Source: Enorma phocaeensis (GTDB taxonomy: Bacteria > Actinomycetota > Coriobacteriia > Coriobacteriales > Coriobacteriaceae). Taken from it: DNA of 64,000 nt. The position numbers and the translations under genes are program-made. Of this stretch, positions 52,555 through 61,068 are shown in pieces. Position 1 is the stretch's first letter. Each line of letters starts with the position of its first letter. The notes beneath the pieces were generated by a model, which did not search any database, had not been told where the DNA came from, and worked only from the letters and a program-made list of their open reading frames with translations. The DNA is taken from contig NZ_LT891969.1 in the NCBI RefSeq assembly GCF_900186505.1, positions 124,001 to 188,000 of the forward strand, given 5' to 3'.

Positions 52555-53604
52555 CTAGTACACCATACCCATAGCCTCGCGAACCTCTCCAAGGGTCTCC
52601 TCGGCAATCTCGTTCGCGCGGCGATTGCCCTCATGGAGCACGTCCTTGACGTAATCGAGATCCTGCTCGAAAGCATGGCGGCGCTCGCGGATGGGCTCGA
52701 AGTAGTCGTTCACGGCATCGGTGACGTACTTCTTGAGCGCACCTGCGCCGCCCATGCCGATCTCATCGGCGATCTCGCGCTCATCACGGCCGGTGCAGAT
52801 AGCGGCAGTGGAGATGAGGCCGGAGACGCCGGGGCGGTTCTCGGGATCGAAGGTGATCATGCGCTCGGAGTCGGTCTGGCTCTTCTTGATGCGCTTCGCC
52901 GTCTCCTCGGCGGTCATGGAGATGGAGATGGCGTTGCCGTAGGACTTGCTCATCTTGCGCCCGTCGAGGCCCGGGAGAAGCGGCGTCGAGGAGAGCAGGG
53001 CATCGACCTCGGGGAATACATGTCCGTAGCGATTATTGAAACGGCGCGCGATGAGGCGGGTGAGCTCGATGTGCGGCAGCTGGTCGCGGCCGACGGGGAC
53101 GATGTTGCCCTTGCAGAACAGGATGTCGCACGCCTGATGCACCGGATAGGTAAGTAGAAGCCCCGTGAGCTCGTGGCCGGAAGCCTCCATTTCCGCTTTC
53201 ACGGTGGGGTTGCGCTGCAGCTCTGCCTCGGAGACGAGGGAGAGGAAGGGGAGCATGAGCTGGTTTGCTGCCGGAACCGCGGAGTGCGCGTAGATCATCG
53301 TCTTCGCGGGATCGACGCCGCAGGCGAGGTAGTCCATGACCATGTTGTAGACGTTGTCTTGGATGTGCTCGGTCGTATCGCGATCGGTGATGACCTGATA
53401 GTCGGCGATGAGGATGTTCGTCTTTACACCCATGTTCTGCAAATCGACCCGGCCCTTGAGCGTACCGAAATAATGACCCAGGTGAAGCCGGCCCGTAGGG
53501 CGGTCGCCGGTGAGCATGGTGTAGCTCCCGGGGTTGCTCAAAAGATCTTCGTGGATCTCGTTGCTGCGCTTGAGCGCGGTCTCATAGCTTCTCTCGTTAG
53601 GCAT
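52555..53604 (-). CDS. trpS: Tryptophan--tRNA ligase
   Basis: 349-aa class I synthetase. GDRPTGRLHLGHYFG holds the HIGH-type motif (HLGHY), and LDGRKMSKSYGN the KMSKS loop near residue 220. The ATG at 53604 is preferred to GTG at 53610 because AAGGAG is then properly spaced. It begins directly after the stop of the WecA/TagO-type gene (53607). It belongs to the longer, tryptophan-recognising clade judging by length and the MTLTGDRPTG-like start. Confidence 0.94.
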   Translation of the reverse strand: MPNERSYETALKRSNEIHEDLLSNPGSYTMLTGDRPTGRLHLGHYFGTLKGRVDLQNMGVKTNILIADYQVITDRDTTEHIQDNVYNMVMDYLACGVDPAKTMIYAHSAVPAANQLMLPFLSLVSEAELQRNPTVKAEMEASGHELTGLLLTYPVHQACDILFCKGNIVPVGRDQLPHIELTRLIARRFNNRYGHVFPEVDALLSSTPLLPGLDGRKMSKSYGNAISISMTAEETAKRIKKSQTDSERMITFDPENRPGVSGLISTAAICTGRDEREIADEIGMGGAGALKKYVTDAVNDYFEPIRERRHAFEQDLDYVKDVLHEGNRRANEIAEETLGEVREAMGMVY

Positions 53605-53606
53605 AC

Positions 53607-54797
53607 TCACTCCTTGCCGTGCGCTTTCTTGTTATGCTCGGCCGCTTGCTCCTCTTCGGCGAAAGCGGGGTCATCGGGCGTCACGATTTCATCCTTATGG
53701 GTTTTGGGGTTGTAGTGATGGCGCAGCACCGGTTCGAACAGATGCAGCCGCATCGCGAACGCGATGGAGCAGGCGAGCAGCGCCGCGAAGATGACGATGC
53801 GCGCTTCGATGCCCACCTGGTTGATGGCTGCGGCGCCGAGCGCCAACAGGATGCACCAGAGGTAGATAAGGAGAACTGCCTGCTTCTGGTCGTACCCCTC
53901 CTGGATGAGGCGATGCTGGATGTGGCCTTTGTCCGCCTGCCCGATGCTCACATGCGCGCGCTTGCGGCGCACGATGGCGGCGAGCGTGTCCAAGATGGGC
54001 ACACCGGCCACGATGAGCGGGATGAGCAGCGACGTGAGGGCAGCGGTGCGGCTGACCGAGAGCAGCGACACGGTGCCCAGCGCAAACCCTAGAAGCAGCG
54101 CGCCCGAATCACCGAGGAAGATGCTCGCGGGGTTGAAGTTGTATCGCAGAAAGGCGATGCAGGCGCCGAAGAGCGCGATCGAGAGCGCCGCGGCATCTCC
54201 GCGCCCCGCCAGCACGGCGAAGCTGAACATCGTGATGCTCGCGATGGCGGAGATGCCGGTCGCGAGCCCATCGAGGCCGTCGATGAGGTTGATGATGTTG
54301 GTGTACGCCACGAGATAGACCACGGTGATGGGGTAGGCGAGCCAGCCGAGGCTCAGGTATTCGCCAGACACGAAGGGATTCACGATGCTGCCTACGGTAA
54401 GGCCGCTCGACGCGGCGACGATGGCGGCGGCGACCTGCCCGGCAAGCTTGACTTTGGGCGTCAGCGTGAAGATGTCGTCTATGGCCCCGGTGAGCACGAT
54501 GATGCAAAACGATACCCCGAGTAGGTAGTAATTGATGCTCATGCTGGGGTGGGGGACGAGCGCCGACGGCCAGCCCCACAGGATGGTGCCGGTGACCTGC
54601 AATGCGCAGGCAACGACGAGCCCGGCAAAGACGGCGAGACCGCCCATGCGGGGGATGGGCTTCGTGTTCACACGGCGCTTCGAGGGATAGTCGACCGCAT
54701 CGACCAGGATAGCCAGCCGTTTGACAGGCGGCACCAGCACCAGCGTGGTGATAAAAGCTGCACCAGCGATGCAGATATAGGGAAAGTAAGAGTCCAT
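53607..54797 (-). CDS. Undecaprenyl-phosphate GlcNAc-1-phosphate transferase family protein (WecA/TagO-like)
   Basis: 396-aa polytopic enzyme of the MraY/WecA family, which starts lipid-linked glycan synthesis by moving a sugar phosphate to undecaprenyl phosphate. Signatures: TKPIPRMGGLAVFAGL, the Asp-rich GAIDDIFTLTPKVKL, TNIINLIDGLDGLA, FLGDSGALLLGF and KGHIQHRLIQEG (HIHH-like). About 11 helices and a hydrophilic C-terminal tail. It would feed teichoic-acid or polysaccharide synthesis. Its stop overlaps the trpS start region, indicating one operon. Confidence 0.9.
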   Translation of the reverse strand: MDSYFPYICIAGAAFITTLVLVPPVKRLAILVDAVDYPSKRRVNTKPIPRMGGLAVFAGLVVACALQVTGTILWGWPSALVPHPSMSINYYLLGVSFCIIVLTGAIDDIFTLTPKVKLAGQVAAAIVAASSGLTVGSIVNPFVSGEYLSLGWLAYPITVVYLVAYTNIINLIDGLDGLATGISAIASITMFSFAVLAGRGDAAALSIALFGACIAFLRYNFNPASIFLGDSGALLLGFALGTVSLLSVSRTAALTSLLIPLIVAGVPILDTLAAIVRRKRAHVSIGQADKGHIQHRLIQEGYDQKQAVLLIYLWCILLALGAAAINQVGIEARIVIFAALLACSIAFAMRLHLFEPVLRHHYNPKTHKDEIVTPDDPAFAEEEQAAEHNKKAHGKE

Positions 54798-54960
54798 ACG
54801 GGAGCTACCGCCGTTGCTGGTCCGAATCGTGCGCAGTCGCGCCCTCGCTCGGCAAGGGCGCAGACTGATACATGATACTAAAGACGGGGCATGGGCGAAG
54901 CGCTCAAGTAGCGGTTATCACCGTCATAGCAGATATGCGAGGATCGAATCGTCCTAGGCA

Positions 54961-55132
54961 GACAAAAAGGACCGCACCCCGCTTCACGATAATGAACCCA
55001 CCTCTACAAGGTGGGTGCCCTCATCGCCCGTTCCAGCTTCCTTAACAACGAAGGATGCCTGTACTAGGAACGACTGTGTGGGCTCCCTAAAAAAACGTGA
55101 CGGTTCACCCAGTTGCTCCGCGGGGTGCGGAA
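54961..55132 (-). ncRNA. ssrS: Structured RNA, probable 6S RNA (SsrS)
   Basis: On the minus strand, CCGCACCCCGC (55130-55120) pairs perfectly with GCGGGGTGCGG (54982-54972), closing a rod of about 160 nt, and TCCTTTTTGTC follows as a terminator. The 3' half contains GGGCACCCACCT...AGGTGGGTTCA, a hairpin found at the 3' side of the central bubble of 6S RNAs. The enclosed region has no ORF. 6S RNA mimics an open promoter and sequesters sigma70 polymerase. Identity rests on layout and recalled motifs, not a covariance search. Confidence 0.62.
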
Positions 55133-55295
55133 CACCTTCATCTTACCGTGCCGTATACCGAATACCAGTCTTGACTTATGGAACGAGTTGGTAGACGATG
55201 GGCGTGGTGATGCGACTCGCTCGCTATCCAGAATTCTCCCAGCTCAAAAACGAAATCGTTTGCATCGTGCGCGCTAGATCGTACGGCGAACAGCG

Positions 55296-55578
55296 GTGTC
55301 GTGGAAGCAGAACGCGTCGGGGCGATGCCTCGAGACGGTGTACTCGATCGCCTTGTGCATGCTCATCGCGGTCGTCATTCCCTTCGCGCTTACCCTCGTT
55401 GTCGGCAAGCGCCGGCTCTCCAGCAAGGAGCTTGGCACGGAGGAGCGCTCCGAGGCGCCCGATGCCGAGGCGTCGCCTGTCGATGTGCCTGCCGAGGGAA
55501 TCGCCCGCGCACTCGTATCCCCGCTGAGCGGAACGGTCGCTCCGATCGACGAGATGCCCGATGCGGTGTTCCGGGGCT
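55296..55578 (+). pseudogene. PTS sugar transporter remnant (end of EIIC joined to start of EIIA)
   Basis: The frame encodes one hydrophobic helix (YSIALCMLIAVVIPFALTLV), an acidic linker and ALVSPLSGTVAPIDEMPDAVF, the N-terminal signature of a glucose-type EIIA domain. The active-site histidine region and everything after about 55575 are missing; the sequence changes to glycosidase-like coding in another frame. The 5' transporter part is also absent. It is a scar of a glucose/beta-glucoside/trehalose-type PTS permease. Confidence 0.7.
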
Positions 55579-55869
55579 CCCAAGGTCATCGCCTACGAGT
55601 GAACGCACGACCACGCCCCAGCCGGCCAGCCGAAGCATCTCGTCGCGATATGCTCGTTCGATGACGAGCCGTGCCGTGCGGAGCTTTCATTGCGTCGGGA
55701 TGGCGTGCGCGAATGCGCACCCGACGGGGAGGCGATGGCGGGGGACGCTTCGATCCCGTTTGTCATCCCGGCAGGCGCCAAGGTCCTCGCGGGAAACTAT
55801 TCCGGCGTCATGTTCGATGGCGATGCCGTGTGCCTCAGGCCCTTCGAGGCGCTCGCGCTCGCATGGTAG
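55576..55869 (+). pseudogene. GH13-type glycosidase C-terminus with internal stop
   Basis: In this frame APKVIAYE is followed by TGA (55600-55602), then THDHAPAGQPKHLVAICSFD and later IPAGAKVLAGNY and CLRPFEALALAW before the stop at 55867-55869. The NY...LRPFEA ending is typical of alpha-glucosidase / trehalose-6-phosphate hydrolase C-terminal beta domains. The catalytic barrel is gone. Together with the PTS fragment it suggests deletion of a sugar-PTS plus hydrolase operon. Confidence 0.6.
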
Positions 55870-55981
55870 GCGCGCCGCCGTTCGACGCTTCTGCATGCTC
55901 GAACGGCGGCTGCCCATTCTTGCTCACTCGATGCGATCTCGCCATCCCCTCTGCTGCTGGGGCGACGTACGCTACTTATAA

Positions 55982-55993
55982 TTTGATGTCAAA
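55982..55993. promoter_or_regulatory. MarR-type operator candidate
   Basis: TTTGATGTCAAA (TTTGA-N2-TCAAA) lies 50 bases before the MarR gene, just upstream of TATACT (56003-56008), a probable -10 box. Position and symmetry suggest autoregulation by the downstream MarR protein. Confidence 0.55.
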
Positions 55994-56043
55994 ATAATAT
56001 GCTATACTGACATGCGGATTCCTCGTTCAAGGGAGTGCAGCGC

Positions 56044-56547
56044 ATGCAGGATTTCGCATTCGAGATTTCCCGGACGCGAGCTCTCGTCAACCAGTTTCTG
56101 GCTTGCGAGCTCGCGCGAAGAGGCTATCCCGGTCTTGCGCCGTCGCACGGCGATATCTTGGCGCAGCTCTGCCACAGCGAGGGAGAGCGCATGTCCGAGC
56201 TGTCGCGGCGCATCGATCGCGATCCCTCTACGGTCACCGCGCTCGTCCGGAAACTCGTGAAGCTAGGCTATGCCGAGACCGCGCGCGATAAGGACGATGG
56301 CCGCGCCGTCGTCGTCTCGCTGACCGACCGCGGCCGCGCGCTCGAGCGAGATTTCACCGAGATATCCGACCTCCTGCGCTCCACATGGGTGGACGGTGTC
56401 GATCCGGGAGACCTCGATGCTGCCGTGCGTGTGCTTGCGGGCATGCGAGCTAACTTGCGTACCGCTATCGAGTCGGGATCCCGTCGCGCCCCCGACGAAG
56501 CGGCGCCTCCTTGCGATACATCACGGATGAAAGGATCGACCTCATGA
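56044..56547 (+). CDS. MarR family transcriptional regulator
   Basis: 167-aa winged-helix protein. The recognition helix lies in MSELSRRIDRDPSTVTALVR, with the wing RDKDDGRAVVVSLTDRGRAL, and helices at both ends for dimerisation. AAGGGAG precedes the ATG at 56044. It is the first gene of a tightly packed operon with an amino-acid-type ABC transporter and an ATP-grasp protein; its stop overlaps the next start (ATGA). It probably senses a small ligand related to the transporter substrate. Confidence 0.88.
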   Translation: MQDFAFEISRTRALVNQFLACELARRGYPGLAPSHGDILAQLCHSEGERMSELSRRIDRDPSTVTALVRKLVKLGYAETARDKDDGRAVVVSLTDRGRALERDFTEISDLLRSTWVDGVDPGDLDAAVRVLAGMRANLRTAIESGSRRAPDEAAPPCDTSRMKGSTS

Positions 56548-57455
56548 CTGAAGAAACCCGCTTTCCATTTTCCCGGCGCGCGCTGGTTGCTGGCGCCGTC
56601 GTCGCGGCGGCGTCTCTTACGGGATGTTCAGGCGGCACCGGCGCGACGGGTTCCGCTTCCGCTGACAGCGGGCGCGCGCTGCGCGTTGCCATGGAGCTCG
56701 CGTACCCTCCTTTCGAGGGAAAAGACGATGCCGGTAACCCGTCGGGTGTCTCGGTTAGCTTCATGGAGGATTTCGCGGACGCATACGGGTATGAGCTCTC
56801 GATCGAGAACATCAGCTTCGACGGCCTCATTCCATCGTTGCAGACGGGCAAGGCGGATGCGGTGATGAGCTCCATCACCATCACGCCTGAACGCGAGGAG
56901 GAGGTCGATTTCACCGATCCCTACGCTATGGCGCAGCTTGCGATCCTGGCTGGTGCTGATTCGGGGGTCGAGACCGCCGAGGACCTCAACCAAGCGGGTA
57001 AGACCGTCGCTGTAAAAACCGGTTCGACCGGAGACATCTACGCGACCAAGAACCTCGCCGAAGCGGAGATCCTGCGGCTGGCGGATGAGAGCGCCTGCGT
57101 GACCGAGGTCTCTCAAGGTCGCGCGGACGGCTTCATCTACGATCAGCTCACCATCTATCGCAACAATCTCGCCAATCCCGATACCACGCGCGCTGTCTTC
57201 ATACCGTTCCAGGATCCAGAGTCGTGGGGCATCGCCGTTGCGTCGGGTAACGACGAGCTGCTCGGAGAGCTCAACGAGTTCATCGCCGAAAGCAAGGAGA
57301 ACGGTGAGTTCGACCGGCTCACCGAGCAATATCTGGCAGAGGAGAAGGCTGCGTTCGACGAGCTCGGGTTCCGTTGGTTCTTCGATTTCGAGGACATGGA
57401 GGCGCAGGGAGCAAGCACCGGGGATGCTGGTGTCTCCACGGAGGCCGACTCCTGA
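56544..57455 (+). CDS. Amino-acid ABC transporter substrate-binding lipoprotein
   Basis: 303 aa. The N-terminal signal has twin arginines (FSRRALVAGAV) and a lipobox LTGC with lipidated C28, so it may be a Tat-exported lipoprotein. The mature part is a type II periplasmic-binding fold of the polar amino-acid family: LRVAMELAYPPFEGKDDAGN, VSFMEDFADAYGYEL, GKADAVMSSITITPEREEEV, FTDPYA and a second lobe. The ligand (polar amino acid or analogue) cannot be told. It overlaps both neighbours. Confidence 0.9.
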   Translation: MTEETRFPFSRRALVAGAVVAAASLTGCSGGTGATGSASADSGRALRVAMELAYPPFEGKDDAGNPSGVSVSFMEDFADAYGYELSIENISFDGLIPSLQTGKADAVMSSITITPEREEEVDFTDPYAMAQLAILAGADSGVETAEDLNQAGKTVAVKTGSTGDIYATKNLAEAEILRLADESACVTEVSQGRADGFIYDQLTIYRNNLANPDTTRAVFIPFQDPESWGIAVASGNDELLGELNEFIAESKENGEFDRLTEQYLAEEKAAFDELGFRWFFDFEDMEAQGASTGDAGVSTEADS

Positions 57456-58243
57456 TGCGCAATCCATTCTCCGTGCAGCCCGACGAGCGGCCTCGCCCCG
57501 TGCAGGCGGCGTTCAACTACCTCGTCGTGTGCCTCCTCATCATCGGCTTCTTCTGGGTTTCGCTCATGCAAGTGGGCGTGGCACTCGACTTTGGGTTTGT
57601 GGGGCAGTATCGCGCGCGCATTTTCGACGGGCTGCTGCTCACGCTTCAAATTTCCGCGGGAAGCCTTGTGATGAGCCTGCTTATAGGATTGCCCGTCGCC
57701 GTGGGGAGGGGAAGCCGCATCCTACCCGTGCGCTATCTGTGCGACGTCTACGTCAAGCTCATGCGCGGCACGCCGCTTCTCGCCCAGATCTATCTCTTCT
57801 TCTACATAGTCGGCACGGCATGGGGCGTGGAGAATCGCCTCGTGGCGGGCATCATCATCTTGTCGATCTTCTCGGGCGCCTATATCGCCGAGATTGTGCG
57901 TGGAAGCTTGAACTCGCTGGATGCGGGGCAGCTCGAGGCGGCGCGCGCCGTCGGCTTCACCCGGCGGCAGACCCTGCGTTACGTGGTGGTGCCGCAGCTC
58001 GTTAGCCGAACCCTCCCCGCGCTCACGGGACAGCTGGCAAGTATGGTGAAGGATTCGTCGCTGCTCTCGGTCATCGCGGTCATCGAGCTCACGCAGACCA
58101 TGCAGGAGATTAGCTCGGCGACGTTCAACCTGTTCGGCACCTATCTGTTCCTGGCAGGGGCGTATCTCGTCCTCACGTTGCCCATCATGTTTGCGAGTCG
58201 CTACTTCGAGAGGAGGCTGGATTATGCGCATGAAGATCGATGA
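57455..58243 (+). CDS. Amino-acid ABC transporter permease
   Basis: 262-aa HisM/GlnP-type permease. After an N-terminal helix the core starts FDGLLLTLQISAGSLVMSL, has MRGTPLLAQIYLFFYIVG and the EAA loop (GQLEAARAVGFTRRQTLRYV) that contacts the ATPase, then KDSSLLSVIAVIELTQT. The start overlaps the binding-protein stop (TGATG). It is the only permease in the operon, so it likely works as a homodimer. Confidence 0.9.
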   Translation: MRNPFSVQPDERPRPVQAAFNYLVVCLLIIGFFWVSLMQVGVALDFGFVGQYRARIFDGLLLTLQISAGSLVMSLLIGLPVAVGRGSRILPVRYLCDVYVKLMRGTPLLAQIYLFFYIVGTAWGVENRLVAGIIILSIFSGAYIAEIVRGSLNSLDAGQLEAARAVGFTRRQTLRYVVVPQLVSRTLPALTGQLASMVKDSSLLSVIAVIELTQTMQEISSATFNLFGTYLFLAGAYLVLTLPIMFASRYFERRLDYAHEDR

Positions 58244-58958
58244 CCTGAAGCGAACGTTCGGCGATCGCACGGTACTCGATGGAATAGATTTCGATGACGA
58301 GGTCAACACGCTTGCGATCATCGGCCCCTCGGGTGGCGGCAAGTCGACGCTCCTGCGCATCCTGGGCGGCCTTCTTGAGCCGAGTGCGGGGCGCGTGGCT
58401 TTAGATGGCGAGCAGCTTCCAGTCGATGAGGCCGGCTTGGAGCGATACCGAGCGAGTTTGGGCTTCGTATTCCAGGACGGCGGGCTTTTCCACCATCTGA
58501 GTGCACGTGAGAACATCGCGCTTCCGCTGCGCGTCGTGCACGGCGTGCGCGAAAGCGAAGCTGCCGAGCGAGCGAATGCGCTGCTCGAGCGCTTTGGACT
58601 CGCCAGCGAGGGCAGCAAGCGACCTGCGCAGCTCTCGGGAGGGCAGCGCCAGCGCGTGGCGATCGCCCGCGCCGTCGCCCCTCGTCCTCGGATGCTTCTG
58701 CTCGACGAGCCTACTAGCGCACTGGACCCAGAGTACACCACCGAGGTGCTCGACCTGCTGCGTGACCTCAAAGACGAGGGGACGCGTTTCATCGTCGTGA
58801 CGCATGAGATGGGCTTCGCCCGTCATGCATGCGATAAGGTTGCATTCCTAGCAGGCGGGAGGCTTCTGGAATACGGTTCCTCGGCAGAGGTGTTCGGCCG
58901 TCCCCGTACGCCGGAACTCAAGCGGTTCCTCGGCAAACTTCTGGAATGGAGCGTGTGA
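58224..58958 (+). CDS. Amino-acid ABC transporter ATP-binding protein
   Basis: 244-aa GlnQ-type ATPase: Walker A GPSGGGKST, Q-loop FVFQDGGLFHHLS, signature LSGGQRQRVAIARAV, Walker B MLLLDEPTSALDPE and switch VVTHEMGFARHA. The ATG at 58224 lies inside the permease gene, overlapping its end by 20 bases, with GAGAGGAGG before it. The stop overlaps the ATP-grasp start (TGATG). Confidence 0.92.
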   Translation: MRMKIDDLKRTFGDRTVLDGIDFDDEVNTLAIIGPSGGGKSTLLRILGGLLEPSAGRVALDGEQLPVDEAGLERYRASLGFVFQDGGLFHHLSARENIALPLRVVHGVRESEAAERANALLERFGLASEGSKRPAQLSGGQRQRVAIARAVAPRPRMLLLDEPTSALDPEYTTEVLDLLRDLKDEGTRFIVVTHEMGFARHACDKVAFLAGGRLLEYGSSAEVFGRPRTPELKRFLGKLLEWSV

Positions 58959-59932
58959 TGGAGCACTCGACGGCAACAGCTGCTTGCGACCCGGCGGGCG
59001 AGGCACGCGATTCCGCGGTGTCGGCGGGGCGGGCCGCGTACGTGGATGACGGTCCTGCAGCGGGCGCTGCATGGGTGGGCGTTCTCTATGAGTCGAGCGA
59101 GTGGTCCGATTTCAAGCTCGCTCAAGAGCTCTCTGCGCTTGGTGTACCCGTTCGCATGATCGATATGGAGCGCGTCGACGCCGTAGAGGCTGCGCTTGCG
59201 TGCCGGCTTCTCGCGAGTCGCGTGTTCGCGAGCGCCCTCGCGCGCGGTCATGCGGCTTCGCATGCCCGGATGGCAGAAGTGATCGATCGGGCAGGGGAGC
59301 GCGGCGTCGTTCTCATCAACCGGGGGCGCGCGCACGCCTATGAGGTGAGCAAGCGCTTGGCGACCGAGACGCTTGGCCGGGAGGGCATCACGGTGCCCGC
59401 GGTGTATGCCAGCGCTGTACCCGGAGCCATCAATCCAGTGACGCTCCCATATCCCTGCATCATCAAGCCCGATTGCGGCGGGCGCTCGGCGCGAACGGCG
59501 ATGTTGCGCGATGCGGGCGAGGCGCAGGCGTTCCTTGCGGCGGCGCCGTCTACAACCGTTTTCATCGTCGAGTCATTCGAGCGGGCGCGGGCGGGCTATC
59601 TCACACGCATTGAGATCGTGGGCGGACGCGTCGCGCATGCGCATAGACGCAGCGTCGCCGCCAACGGGCTCTCGTCCTATCACTTCGGCTCCACGTTCGA
59701 GCCCTATACCGACTGCCCGGATAGCGTCTGCACCGCCGCGGAGCAGGCTGCTGCGCTTCTGGGGTTCGAGCTGGGCAGCTTTGATGTCATCGAGACCGAG
59801 GCGGCGCCTGTGTTCATCGACGCCAACTCCGTCTCGAATGTCTCCGCTGATTGCGAGGAGCTTTTGGGCTACGACCTCATGGCGGAGCATGCCGCCTACA
59901 TCGCCGGGCGATATCGAACTCTTTTCGGCTAA
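58958..59932 (+). CDS. ATP-grasp ligase-like protein (RimK/D-Ala-D-Ala ligase fold)
   Basis: 324 aa. A poorly conserved N-terminal about 75 residues precede an ATP-grasp core: PYPCIIKPDCGGRSARTAML (nucleotide lysine and glycine loop), FIVESFERARAGYLTRIEIV, and the Mg-binding end PVFIDANSVSNVSADCEEL. Such enzymes form amide bonds between a carboxyl phosphate and an amine. As the last gene of an operon whose start codons overlap, it probably acts on the imported amino acid or makes a ligand sensed by the MarR protein; this is inference. GGAGCG precedes the ATG. Confidence 0.78.
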   Translation: MEHSTATAACDPAGEARDSAVSAGRAAYVDDGPAAGAAWVGVLYESSEWSDFKLAQELSALGVPVRMIDMERVDAVEAALACRLLASRVFASALARGHAASHARMAEVIDRAGERGVVLINRGRAHAYEVSKRLATETLGREGITVPAVYASAVPGAINPVTLPYPCIIKPDCGGRSARTAMLRDAGEAQAFLAAAPSTTVFIVESFERARAGYLTRIEIVGGRVAHAHRRSVAANGLSSYHFGSTFEPYTDCPDSVCTAAEQAAALLGFELGSFDVIETEAAPVFIDANSVSNVSADCEELLGYDLMAEHAAYIAGRYRTLFG

Positions 59933-60064
59933 CGCGGAAAAGCGGCAGAGCGTTAGCTGCTCGCGCAGCACGCCGCCCGTCCAACGTCGTTGTTGGCCGA
60001 CTAGCCTGATTGCATCAAGCTCCGTCCTCATCGCCGGTCGGAGCGAGAGAAAGGGGTGTTGCAG

Positions 60065-60748
60065 ATGAAGACCGTGGAAGAGGTATACAAGCTATTCGAC
60101 GAGGTGGGATGCTGCAGTTTCGCCACGCTTGACGGTGCGGGAGGCGTTGACGCGCGCACCGCGCATTTCTTTGCCTTCGATGAGGACGGCCTCTACTTGC
60201 GTACCATGCGCGTGAAGCCGTTCTACCGCCAGCTCAAGCTCGGATGGCTCGCCGTGTCGGCGGAGCATACCGCCGGGCGCTGCGTCTGGGACGAAGACAA
60301 CATGCCGCATTTTCAACCCGGATACATGGTGCGTGTGGCGGGCAGCGTCCGCGAGCTCACCCAAGCGGAGGTCGGCGCTAAGGCGGCGGCGAACCCGCTC
60401 TTCAACGTAGCGGTATACGACATCAAGAAGTATCCCGAGACGGTCGTTTTCGTGCTCGATCGCTTCCATGGCGAGCTCTACGACTACGATTTCAACATGG
60501 TCCATCGCGACCACAAGATCTTGCGTGAGCGCTTCGCCTTCGGCGGTGATGTGTTCGAGGAAGCGGGCCTGTCGATCGATCCGGATCTCTGCATTGCGTG
60601 CGGTGCCTGTACGGAGGCCTGCACGCACAAGGCGATTTTCCCCACAGGGGACGGAGCCGCTCTCCGCATTCTCGGCGAGCGCTGCGACGAGTGCGGCAAC
60701 TGCTACCACGTATGTCCGGCGGGCGCCGTGCGGTCGAAGGGTTGCTGA
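60065..60748 (+). CDS. Pyridoxamine-phosphate-oxidase-like protein fused to a 2[4Fe-4S] ferredoxin
   Basis: 227 aa. Residues 1-145 form a split-barrel flavin-binding domain of the PNPOx-like group (CSFATLDGAGGVDARTAHFF, YLRTMRVKPFYRQLKLG). Residues 175-227 carry two ferredoxin motifs: CIACGACTEACTH and CDECGNCYHVCP. Such fusions in anaerobes transfer electrons between ferredoxin clusters and a flavin (FMN or F420-like cofactor). AAAGGGG precedes the ATG at 60065. The substrate is unknown. It stands alone after the ATP-grasp operon. Confidence 0.85.
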   Translation: MKTVEEVYKLFDEVGCCSFATLDGAGGVDARTAHFFAFDEDGLYLRTMRVKPFYRQLKLGWLAVSAEHTAGRCVWDEDNMPHFQPGYMVRVAGSVRELTQAEVGAKAAANPLFNVAVYDIKKYPETVVFVLDRFHGELYDYDFNMVHRDHKILRERFAFGGDVFEEAGLSIDPDLCIACGACTEACTHKAIFPTGDGAALRILGERCDECGNCYHVCPAGAVRSKGC

Positions 60749-60906
60749 TTCGGACCCGCTGCCGCCCGTTTCGGAGTTGGATTCACGCATCCTTATCGCT
60801 AAAGCCCCGCTCGGGATGATGGCTTGATTCTCGCATAAGGTGCCCGTATTGTTCCGGCAGCCCGTACGAGCCACGAAGTTCGTTTTTCTGTTTGTAGAAA
60901 TGACCG

Positions 60907-60934
60907 TTGACAGTCCGCGAGAGGTTGGTAGAAT
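60907..60934 (+). promoter_or_regulatory. Promoter of tRNA-Ala
   Basis: A perfect TTGACA (60907-60912) and TAGAAT (60929-60934), 16 bases apart, lie 12 bases before the tRNA. Confidence 0.82.
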
Positions 60935-60946
60935 GTATCTCTGCTT

Positions 60947-61022
60947 GGGGACGTAGCTCAGCTGGGAGAGCGCTGCCGTCGCATGGCAGAGGCCGAGGGT
61001 TCGATTCCCTTCGTCTCCACCA
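60947..61022 (+). tRNA. tRNA-Ala (anticodon CGC)
   Basis: 76-nt cloverleaf with acceptor GGGGACG/CGTCTCC and encoded ACCA. The anticodon arm CTGCC-GTCGCAT-GGCAG gives CGC, and the T-arm GGTTCGATTCC is present. Confidence 0.93.
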
Positions 61023-61035
61023 CAAGCATTGTAGA

Positions 61036-61068
61036 AGGACCTGCAGGCTAGCCTGCAGGTCCTTTTTC
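61036..61068 (+). terminator. Terminator of tRNA-Ala
   Basis: GGACCTGCAGGC / GCCTGCAGGTCC is a 12-bp perfect stem with a 2-base centre (longer if strictly paired), followed by TTTTTC. The IS200/IS605 repeat begins exactly after this T tract. Confidence 0.9.
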
